A stretch of DNA of 64,000 nucleotides, taken from positions 2,676,176-2,740,175 of the forward strand of contig NW_004450480.1 of the NCBI RefSeq assembly GCF_000321225.1. Reading direction: 5' to 3'. The position numbers and the translations under genes are program-made. Positions within the stretch are counted from its first letter, which is position 1, and every line of letters begins with the position of its first letter. The notes beneath the pieces were generated by a model, which saw only the letters and a list, made by a program, of their open reading frames with translations, had not been told where the DNA came from and searched no databases. Source of the DNA: Odobenus rosmarus divergens. Its lineage: Eukaryota; Chordata; Mammalia; Carnivora; Odobenidae. Shown piece after piece: positions 54,736 through 64,000 of this stretch.

Positions 54736-57018
54736 TGCTAGAATTCCCCAAATCTAAGCAAAATAATGGTTCTCCTAATAGCTCATTATTGCACAATTAT
54801 GATTACAAACTGAATCCTTCTTTTGAAAATCAATGAATTAGGGTAACACAGGATTTCAAAATTACTCTTTTACTTTGCAAATTACTCTTAGGGTAAATAT
54901 CACTGGGATGTTTGTTTTAAAAAATACACATGTTGAAGAACTGAACTGCTTTATGCAAATATTTATCTTCCAGAACATTGTATGTTCCCTCAGCATTTGT
55001 TTAAAATCCAAAAAGTTTCCAGTAATGGCAAGATTTCTATTTAATATGCAGTTCCTTAATAAATAACTATAATACAAAATTAACTTATATAGCCCATCAT
55101 TTTGGCAATATGAGGGAACCAAGAGTTAAAAATCTAAAACACCTATAACCCAAACATGATGTGGTCCATTCTAAGATTTTGGAAAATAGTGCGTTCCTAG
55201 AAAACATATTTTTAAGAAAACATATTTTACTGCCATGTCCATTTTCACTTCTGCGTATTTAAAAGTAATCATTCTCTCCTTGTTGGTTTCCACTGTTTTA
55301 TTCCCCCTAAGCTCTTCTACCAATGAACCATGGCATGTTTTTCCCTAAATGGCTTTAAATGCTGTATATGTTCTGGCAAAAGTCCAAAATTCCAGCCAAC
55401 ATCAGCATTTTCCAGTTAACCTTAATCAACTCTATTGTCTTTCAGAAGTGGAGACGATGCAATTGACCCTTCGTCAGGGGAGTATGTGTAGGGCTTTCCC
55501 CAGGAGCAGTTACGGATTTGTGCAAATCCACACAGTACCTTGCATGATACCCTCCCCCACTCCAACATCCAAGCCAGCTGGCGAGGGTTAGCAGTCAGTG
55601 GCCAGGAAAGAGAACGAAGGTAACTGGTCCACCACGAGACTCAGGAATTCCCACTTTGGCCTCATTAGCAAGAGGGCTGGGCAGCCAAGAAAAAAGTTAA
55701 CATTAGCCAAATACACCTGGTGAATCTTGTAAAGAATCAAGATTTGCTCATTAACCGAGCTTAGAAAGGTGTGACCTCCAAACCCAAAGAGCTATTTTCA
55801 GGTCCTTAATGGCACTAATTTTGTGATCAAGTTACAAATTCCATACAGTTCTTCATAAAGTCCCTTTAAGGAGGCTTTTGATGTTGGACAGTTGGGCCTT
55901 TTGCCCCTCGGTCACATACGGACACACATGACTTCTATGATGCAGGAGGCCCTCCAGGGTGAAACGGCCCATCCAGCAAAATCCAAGTTACCTGACTGCC
56001 CACATACTGCCGACCAGACACCCCAAAGCAGGGAAACACACACCCCCAATGCCTTCCCTTCCCATCAGTGGTCAATAGCACCACCGCCGCCGCTCCTGGG
56101 AACACTCAGGGAACAGAAGCTCCTGGGCCCATCTCGAAGGGGCTCGTGGACAAGAGCAGTGGGGAGCCACCAAGTGTCCGCAGCTTGCCCTCTACATGGG
56201 CGAGGAGTCAGGGATGCGCATTCATCCTGTAAGGGCCGCCAAGGCACTCATGGAGCCCCATGCTGGCTTGGTCTTTCAGCTCTTAGCCGAAAATAAAATT
56301 TCAGTGTCCATTTTCATTATGAGCTCAGAAAAGGAAGGAAATAAGGGAGGGAGGGAGGAGGGGAAGAAAGGGAGGATGAACAGGCAGAGAGGTGGCAGAG
56401 AAACAGGGGGTGGAGGGAGGCAGGGAGGAAATCGCTTGCTAGGAAGACAAAACAAATTGCGAAATCTAGAAATAAATACTCAGCTGAATTCCAACACAAC
56501 TTGTCCTTTCTGTCCGTTTTGGGAAATAAAGCTCTCATCAAAGGCAAGAGGGTTCGAGGGGAATTCAGTATATCTGGGCTTTACATAAACTAAATATTAC
56601 AGGTTTCTAAAACATTTGGGAAAAGGCAAACACCCACCCCCCGACCGTCAGTTTAGGATTTTACCCTTTCCCCCGCTGCATTTTGACACTGAGGATTCCA
56701 AACCCACCTACCGAAAGGTAACCAGAGCAGCCTCGAACAACCAGCTCAGAGCCCCCGCAGCACAAGGTTGGAGAGCAGGTTTGTGGAAGCCCGAAGTAAA
56801 CGCTATGTGAGGACAGGAGCGGCCGGCAGGTAGACAAACATTTCAGGCCTTATCCAGGTGTGTGGCTGGGGTGGGGCGAGGGTGAGGCGCAGATGGGCTC
56901 CCTGAGCCGCTGTGTTCCTGCGCACCCAAGTTAACATCCTTTCCAATGGCTCTGAATGCCACCAACAAGGTCCAGCCTCTAGCAAGGGCCACTCAGAGCC
57001 ACAAAGAGGAAGAAACCC
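54736..57018. other. unique DNA, no gene recognised
   Basis: A purine-rich low-complexity tract (GGAAGG/GGGAGG) lies at 56325-56431. Positions 55890-56300 are GC-richer, with overlapping open frames up to 134 codons and no domain. Positions 56640-56950 are also GC-richer. No repeat family could be placed. Confidence 0.45.
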
Positions 57019-57112
57019 ATGTTAGGTGCAACTGATGAATCACTAAATTCTACCCCCGACACTAATAATACACTATGTTAACTAACTTGAATTTAAATTA
57101 AAAAAAAAAAAA
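57019..57112 (+). mobile_element. carnivore-lineage L1, 3' end only
   Basis: The segment 'gcaactgatgaatcactaaattctacccccgac', 'actaataatacactatgttaactaac', 'ttgaatttaaatt' plus A-tail (about 57098-57112) is the terminal 3'-UTR of the L1 lineage active in carnivores. It is severely 5'-truncated (under 100 bases). No clear target-site duplication was seen. Confidence 0.8.
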
Positions 57113-57787
57113 GCAACACAGGTATTTCCCTCCTTCTGTGACATCAAAAGGCAAGTTGCCACTCCTGGGCCAAGAGGCAGGGATGGACACAAGCTAAAGA
57201 CACAAGCCGTTCTTGCGGAGAAATATTTCTGACACAATTACCCAACACTCTTCTTCCACCAAACACCTGGTTGGCTGCTTATCAGAAGCAACTCAAATTA
57301 AGCATTCTAGCACATCCTGGCAAGGTCCAGAGAGAGAAACGACAGCCAATGGACTTTTCAACCCTTTGGTGGTCATCATCACTTCTAATATTTACGAAGT
57401 ATTATGGCAACACAGGCTTGAGCCCCTGTTATTAGCTGGAAGAAAAGATCTAAGGTTTGCCCCTCGAATCAGAAAAGGCCTCTTAAACCAAACTGACTTA
57501 TCCAATCCCAGGGGAGGGGCCAGTACAACAGCAGCCCATTTCACAAGAGGCCAAAGGGCAGCTTGGAAAAGTGAACAGGGAGAGGGGATGAGGCAACTCT
57601 GCAGTTCCTTTTCTGCTGGGGCCTCTCCATGGGGCTTCATTCTTTGTTTTGAAGAGACAGAAATTCCAGCATGGAGGGCATACCCATGTGTAAATACGCA
57701 TTTGAAAGTGGGGGTGACTTGCGGGTTATTTTAAACCACGGATCCCCACCACTGGTGTGGATGTTTCAAAAAAAGAAAAAATGGACT
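57113..57787. other. unassigned DNA with a 173-codon open frame
   Basis: The plus strand is open from 57213 to 57734. Its translation shows no domain or composition I recognise, and minus-strand frames overlap it. A chance frame is the most likely explanation. Confidence 0.4.
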
Positions 57788-57845
57788 GGGGCGCCTGGGT
57801 GGCTCTCAGTTGGTTAACTGTCTGAATCATGCTCTCTCTGAATAA
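57788..57845 (+). mobile_element. truncated CAN-SINE head
   Basis: 'Ggggcgcctgggtggctctcag' and 'ttggttaactgtctgaatcatg' give the tRNA-like head. A jump to 'ctctctctgaataag' follows, so most of the body is deleted. Confidence 0.85.
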
Positions 57846-58134
57846 GCAATGAGTGCAAGATCCCATCTCTAGTTTAAAACTAAAAAAATACATATACACA
57901 CCCCTGTAAGTTTTCATTTTGAGATATAAAATTATTTTTCTCCCAAACATCATCATGAAAGTAACAGGCTAAAAGAAATCATATATAATAATAATTCAAT
58001 CCTATGTACTTGATTCTTTCCTCCAATTCTTTTATTTATTCCTCCCCCCTCTATTCCCTACACACCTTCAACTAGATATGGCCTCTATTACTCTGCAGGA
58101 AATGAAACTAAAGTCAAAACAAAAGCAAGTCCTA

Positions 58135-58365
58135 GTACTAATCACTAATATTTAATCAGCACTCGTTATACAAAACCACTGTCTTATTTGTATTATGTTG
58201 ACTCATTTAATCAAAACAAGAACCTAATGAGGTAAATCATCCCATTTTACAGATTTAAAAACTAAGGCAGAGCATTTAAGTAACTTACCCAAGGTCACAC
58301 AGCTATTTAGAGGCAGGGCCAGAATTCAAAGCCAGGCAAGTTAACCACTATACTATCCTGCCTCA
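58135..58365 (-). repeat. MIR SINE, near full length
   Basis: Antisense order: 'gttgactcatttaatcaaaacaagaacctaatgaggtaaat', 'cccattttacagatttaaaaactaaggcagag', 'aagtaacttacccaaggtcacacagctatttagaggcagggcc', 'ttaaccactatactatcctgcctc'. It is the best-preserved MIR in the window. Confidence 0.93.
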
Positions 58366-59267
58366 AAGATGTATTAACCAAAGACATTTTTACTTTTGAG
58401 TTGCTAAGGGTCCACAAGTTAGTTATACATTTGATTTTCAAGGTTAATCTTAACTTCATGAGATGTATGCACTGACTTTATATATGATGCAACTGAACTC
58501 TTAGCAACATCCTAAGCTTCTACCACTTATAGCCATAACTACCGGAACAATGCAGTCAAATTATTCTTTTCTCCTACCTGATGTTTCTTCTGCGGCAACA
58601 GCTCAGTCGCTGGTCTTTTGTCTGATCTCTAATTTCTGTACTAACTAAAAATGGATTTTTAAAACTCTAAAACAAACACACTTTAATAACCCATACCCAG
58701 AATATTTTATTTCGCAGGTTATACATAACAATGGGAATGAAATTCCTTCTCAGCTTTGACAATAACGTTTAATCCTACAATGAACTGAAACTTGCTAGAA
58801 GCACTGTTAAGAAGCCCTACTGAAAAAATAGTAGATTATAATTATAGAATACTCTCCTTCTGGAAGTTGTTTCCCTGCCCGTCAAAATGCTTCCTGTTAA
58901 ACTCTTAAATTTTTAATGCTTCTTTGTATTTAGAACATCTTTTGCTCAAGTTTGAAGATAAATGTATATTGAAAGATTTTTTTCAAAGGCAACTTTATTT
59001 TTAAAACTATACGACAAATGTAATACAAGTTCATGGTATCAAAGGATTTCAAATAATATAGCACAAAAAAATCAAAAGCAGGAGTGCTCTGCTGTCATCC
59101 TCCTGCCCTCAGCCCTTAACACAGCTTATTCTTCAGAAATAGCCACATCTTTAGTGTCAGTGATGGTACCAAGGGTGGGGAGGGGGCTTTGTGGACCCTT
59201 AGTTCTAATCCCCCATTAACTACTCCCTACCCAACCTCCGCCCCAAAGCAGTAAAATGATTAAATCA
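58366..59267. other. unassigned AT-rich DNA
   Basis: No family or gene recognised. Confidence 0.5.
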
Positions 59268-59530
59268 CACAACATGCTGGTTAAGAGCACAATCCCTTAT
59301 CCCTTTAACAAGACTGTCTGGATTTGAACCCTGTCCACTTCACTTACTAGCTATTTAACCTGGAGCCAAAAAATTACTTAACCTCTCTGTGCCTCAGTTT
59401 CCACATCTGTAAAGTGAGAATAATAGCAGTACTTACCTCACTGAGTCATGATAGAGGGGTAAATGACTTATGTAAGCTAGTATTTAAAAGGCGATTAGAA
59501 TAATGCCAGGCACAGAAGTTCTATCTGGGT
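59268..59530 (+). repeat. MIR SINE, near full length
   Basis: The head 'acatgctggttaagagcac', 'gtctggatttgaaccctg', 'cttactagctatttaacctgg', 'attacttaacctctctgtgcctcagtttccacatctgtaaagtgag' and 'ataatgccaggcacag' are all in sense order. Confidence 0.93.
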
Positions 59531-60573
59531 GACCATTAAGTATATTTTTTAAATAAATTAGTATCCAGTGAACAAAAAGCAAAACCATGGAAGTCTATGC
59601 CTAAAAGTGCTCAGGCAACTTAATTTGTAAAAAAAGAAAAAAAATTATCAGGAAGAGAGGAAAATAGATTCTGCTTCTATAAACCCTTAAGTATCCCACT
59701 TACGGGAACAAACACTGCATTTTTATTAATCCATCTTGGAGTTTTGGTTCAGACTATAATGGTCAGTCTCAGTCAGCAGCTCATACATTCGGGCACCGGG
59801 TAAAGAAGTACATTTTTTGTGCACGTATTCAATCTACTTTTACCACTCTATAGCATACAGCTGAGGTAAAAGCAACAGGCTTGCTATGCAACTATCGCTT
59901 CCAGACCTCCTTCAAACAGAACACACTCTCTCTGCAGCTCCTAAACAGACGTGATGAGCCGTCATTGTTGGTGCGTTTCGTCCCAGACTTCAGAGCATTG
60001 TATCTTTCTCAAGAGACAAATTATACAACTAGAGAGACAAAAACTCATGCTCACTTAAAAAATATTACCTACAAACATTGAGAAAGCTGTTTTCTCTAAT
60101 ATTTATGCACTTCAGAATGAGATTCTGAGAAGAATAATGCCTGAAATGGATAGCTTAAGCTTGGTGTGTATATTATAGCTCAAAATCTCAAAGGAATAAA
60201 TATAAATTTTTCCAAAGGAAACAACTGGTACAGCATAAAACTATCAGGCTCTATCCACAAAAACATTCTATAAAATGTCAAGACATTTATGAGTAAAGTG
60301 TGCTATAAAACAAAATGACATAAATTATAGTATATTTTTATTTCTTGATTCCGAACACAACATGTAACTATCTGTCCCCAAAAATACCTCTGGGATTACT
60401 CAAATACAAGGGTAGGGCATGGAGAATTATTTTCCTATCTTTAGTAAGTGGTATTTCCCTGGTCAAAAGAAAAACTTAGAAGCATAATAACAAAAACCAA
60501 AGTAACAAATGTGGCAATGGCCTGGACAGACAGATGACAAAAGTTGCAACCACGTTTCTCATGCATGGTGTTC
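59531..60573. other. unassigned AT-rich DNA
   Basis: No family or gene recognised. Confidence 0.5.
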
Positions 60574-60770
60574 TCATGCCTGGTAGCTCAGTCCCTTGGG
60601 CATCTGACTCTTGGTTTGGGCTTGGGTCAGGATCTCAAGGTTGTGAGACCAAGCTGTGCATCCAGCTCTGTGCTCAGTGTGGAGTCTACTTGGAATTCTC
60701 TCTCTCCCTCTGCCCCTCCCCCAGGGGCATGCTCTCTCTAAATAAATAAATAAATAAATATAAATACATA
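60574..60770 (+). mobile_element. CAN-SINE, full length, older subfamily
   Basis: The head 'atgcctggtagctcagtcccttgggcatctgactcttgg', 'ctctgtgctcagtgtggagtctacttgg', CT-rich stretch and (AAAT)n tail are present. No clear target-site duplication was found. Confidence 0.94.
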
Positions 60771-60773
60771 AAA

Positions 60774-61389
60774 GGAATTTTTATTTCCTTTTGAAAATTA
60801 AAAATTATGGTAATTGGCTGGCTTTTTTGGGGGGGGAGGGACACACAAAAATAAAGAAGGAATCATTGCTACAAATGTAAAGCTGACTATACCCTGTGAT
60901 GCAATGAAAATGCCTCAGACACAAAACCTTTAAACCTTTTGATCTCTACCATCCATGACTAGGCTCCTAGTATAATTCAGACAGAAAGACTTCAAAGAAT
61001 GGAATATGCAATTAAATCAAATCCCCTAAAGTTTTCCACCAAACCATCCTATTTGGGAAGTGTTTTAAATACTTGGCATTTAATACCTTTATTTAATTCA
61101 AACTTTCTGCAACTACATTCTACAATACAGGTATTCATCCTTTACTAAATGCCTATCTTTGTGTGAAGAACCCATGGAGATACAAAGAAAAAAAAAGACA
61201 AAGTCCTGCCCTAGAGAGAATTAAGTCTAGCTTGAAAGAGAGCCATATAAAGAACTAATTAATTCCACCACTCTTACTGATCAATGTTCTGTAAGGCAAA
61301 ACCAATGCAATAAAGCAGGAAAAAATATATAGGAAAAGGAGATGATATTGATATCTATGAGATATCAAATACTCTTTCTTTTTTGAAAT
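60774..61389. other. unassigned AT-rich DNA
   Basis: 'Gtgtgaagaacccatggagatacaaag ... gtcctgccctagagagaattaagtctagc' (about 61160-61240) resembles an old mammalian repeat that I cannot name with confidence. Confidence 0.35.
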
Positions 61390-61850
61390 AGAACAATTAA
61401 AACATAAGCCCAAATCTTAAAGAGTTCAACAAGGTGATCAAATACAAAATATACAAAAATATGGAGCTGTCTACATACTGAAAATAATCAGCAAGATATA
61501 TTAATGACATATGTCTTTCTTTTGTAGTCATAGACATATAACTACAAAATTTTCATATGAAAGAAAAAGAAATACTTGAATAAAAGGATATTAAACTACT
61601 TCCCTGGATGTACAGAAAAGATACCAATTCTTCTGAGGTAACTTAGTTCTTATGAATTTCAATCAAAATGCAAAAGGAAATTTCTGCTAACAAAATATTG
61701 AAAAGGTGGTTTAGAAAAATCTTAAAACAAAAGAAAGGAAATAAAATTTTAAAGTATAATAAGGATATGAAATAGTCAATATTAAATATTGTATAAAGCC
61801 AAAATAATTAAAACACCATGGAACTGACAAAGAATGCAGAAAAATCAATG
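61390..61850 (+). mobile_element. decayed L1 ORF2 fragment
   Basis: 'Aataattaaaacaccatggaactgacaaagaatgcag' and 'aatttcaatcaaaatgcaaaaggaaatttctgc' align in order with the reverse-transcriptase 3' part of L1 ORF2 (the 'gtaatcaaaacagtatggtactgg' region). Frames are fully broken. Confidence 0.6.
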
Positions 61851-64000
61851 AAAATTTAAGAATATTGATGACAGTTTTTAAAGACAGCTAACATGTGAGT
61901 ACTTATATATGCCAAGTGTTTTATAGTTACCAACTAATTTTTCATCCTTAGATTCTTTTGTAACTGATTAACAATAACAATAACAGAAACAGAATAATTT
62001 TCTTAGTAGACGTTCCTATACTTTAATCAGTTTCTTGGCTGTAACTGTCTTTTTTACCACATCACCACTAAGTTTCTAGAAGCATTTTAGGAAAAACGTT
62101 GGTCTTAATATTTTTTATTTTCATAAAATTGCCTGCAATACTCTTCAAAGTTATATTTTATAATTATTAAGTATGAATTTCTGACATTTTCAAATAGCAG
62201 TTATCTCTGGTCCATAAATTAGAAAATACACTCTCCACAGGTGCTAACATACCTATCAGCTACAACAAATTCCACTAAGTTGAGGATATTCTTAATTGTA
62301 TTATTTTGTATTGAAATGTGTAAATATTTTAGCCCAAATATCTTCTCAGATCATCTTTTTAGCTCCATTCTGAGTACCTTTCTTTGACAAATGTTTCTAC
62401 AAAACAAAACTCATTAAATAAACAAATTTGCTTTATGATTCCTTGGCACTGCTTGGTCAAATACAGATACTGCAAAATTGCAGCCGTATCAATTTCATTT
62501 TATTTCTATACAGAACTCACATTATTTGGTTTAAATTAAAAGCCCCATCTCCTACTGGTAAAATACTACACAGCATGGTTAAAGAATTTCAAAATTAAAA
62601 CTTATTCACTCTTTGAGCATCATTATTTAATCTGTTCAGTTATTCCCTTGCCTCTGCAGGTATAAAAATTACAGTGTTGTTCTATTTGCAATCTTCCCCC
62701 CGTATCTGTAATTTGCTATTAGTCTCCAAAACCTGTGTGTGTACACTTCATTCTTTGAGTTATTAATATCCCCAAACAAAATGATTTTAAACAAAATGCA
62801 ACCAAAAATTAGAGCACTCATTTACAAAAGTGTAATACCACAATGGAACACTTACACTGGTTTACAAAATAGTTTCTCGAAGTCTCTATGTAAAGTATTT
62901 ATACACATTGGAGTCAGTGTCTATGGCTTCTATTCAAGAGACAAACATTTCAATTTGGACACAATTATGAAATATATGTTCACCACAATCACTTCCAAGT
63001 TCGTATTTGTTCCACAGGTGTCCTTACCTAGTAAAAATAGTTTTTAACCCCAGTAAGTTCTCCGCCAGAATCTATATTTATATTGCTGTAGAAACAAATT
63101 TATCTTTAAACTTTTCAAAGAACTTATAATGTCATCTATAACAATGTGAGATATTTTACCTTCAACAGAATGAAATTCTGAGAGCTCTATTTTGATTCAA
63201 TTGGAGGAGAGAAAAAAAATCAAACACTGGGAATTAGCTTAACTAATTTTCTATGTGAAGCATCCAATGATACGGATGTGAAACTAGTACCATTTACTAT
63301 CCATAAAGGAGTTCTGTTAGCAGCCCAACAGTATTAATAGTTATCAATTCACTTTTTATCTGTGCTAAAGAAAACCTGGACGCCAACATGAGTGATGTTA
63401 ATGTAGAAAAACAGTCCTTTGATCTAAATGAAAAGTCATGCTTCACGGAGTAAAATATAAAAGCACATTCTGCAGCTGTGTATGGGCAAAGCTTCTTAAA
63501 ATAAGTACTAATTTTGAAAAAGATGCAAATGGATTTCCTGATTTTTCGAAGTTCAGTGCTTTTACTATGACCCCCCCGTGGATGGTAAACATCAAAAAAA
63601 CATTATGGAAGTAATGCTCCTGGTTCACGTTCTTCAAAATAGGGAAAAAAAGACATGTAATATTTCACTGAAAAAGTTCTCATTTTTTTAAAGCTCATTG
63701 TTGCCAACAGTATTTATTACAAAATACTTTTTTAAACTTTACCAAATACTAAAAATAAATATAGATTTATATCTTTTAACAAATTAAAAAAAAACATAAA
63801 ACCTACCAAAGCAAGGACATTCAGACTACTTCCCTACACGCGGAAGCATGACTGACCAGACTATTTCCCACCTATTTTATGTAAACTAACCTGAAATAAT
63901 GTCCCATGTTTCCCCTGACCTCCACCAACCAGATGGCAGTATCAACTCCTAGCCACTCACCCCAGAGCACACATTTCCTTGAAACAGAGGTGCTAATGAT
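61851..64000. other. AT-rich unique DNA to window end
   Basis: A MIR scrap is possible at 61885-61950 ('gtgagtacttatatatgccaag'). A MER20-like scrap is possible at 63885-63990 ('gacctccaccaaccagatggcag'). Positions 62500-63100 are repeat-free and may be conserved. Open frames (102 codons at 62739-63047) show no domain. Confidence 0.4.

Noticed and set aside
56325..56431. purine tract as a coding Gly/Arg/Lys-rich protein
   Set aside because: Simple GGAAGG/GGGAGG repetition explains the open frame.
1..64000. CRISPR array, phage, operon or other prokaryotic system
   Set aside because: Repeats, base composition and transposon types are those of a placental carnivore genome. No regularly spaced short repeats or compact coding was seen.

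Overview
This window is ordinary non-coding DNA from a carnivoran mammal. It is intergenic or deep-intronic, and I recognise no protein-coding exon, tRNA, rRNA or other functional RNA gene. The taxonomic call rests on fifteen tRNA-Lys-derived carnivore SINEs (CAN-SINEs). The younger copies have the head 'gcgcctgggtggctcag' and a tail reading, in sense, as a CT-rich tract followed by TCAAATAAATAAATAAAATCTT. From memory, that tail with its 'gggaacacaagcag' module fits arctoid caniforms (bears, panda, seals, mustelids) better than the dog SINEC_Cf or cat forms. The species is not identified.

Layout: 1-4 kb is mostly unique, with a candidate regulatory stretch at 1.3-1.8 kb. 4-9.5 kb holds SINEs, MIRs, an L2 3' end, an AT-rich tandem array (8.8-9.1 kb) and an L1 3' fragment with an internal 68-bp tandem duplication. 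9.5-20 kb alternates MER5-type hAT fragments, many MIRs, old L1 and unique DNA, and carries a 73-bp dispersed duplication at 10.9/11.3 kb. 20.3-20.9 kb is a MaLR-type LTR split by a young SINE with an intact target-site duplication. 21.3-22.2 kb is repeat-free and looks conserved. 23.6-24.6 kb is a long L2 3' end. 25-35 kb is mainly unique DNA with a second LTR of the same type at 32.4 kb. A 112-N assembly gap sits at 35,080-35,191 inside a poly-A tract. 35.2-39 kb is repeat-poor with two candidate conserved blocks. 41.5-42.1 kb is a cluster of three SINEs, one inserted inside another. 42.8-43.1 kb is a Tigger-type DNA transposon. 46.7-48.95 kb is an old reverse-strand L1 hit by two SINEs. 51.5-52.9 kb is the most CpG-rich part of the window and the best candidate regulatory element. 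53-64 kb returns to AT-rich DNA with SINEs, two near-full MIRs, a carnivore L1 3' end and a decayed L1 ORF2 remnant.

There are no operons or gene sets to integrate. The long repeat-poor, conserved-looking stretches suggest a regulatory landscape around a developmental gene outside the window, but that is inference. Open reading frames reach 246 codons, but none shows a family, a domain or splice-bounded structure I recognise. I found no evidence of an undescribed molecular system. The findings are mostly repeat archaeology, local duplications, an assembly gap and candidate enhancers that need cross-species alignment.
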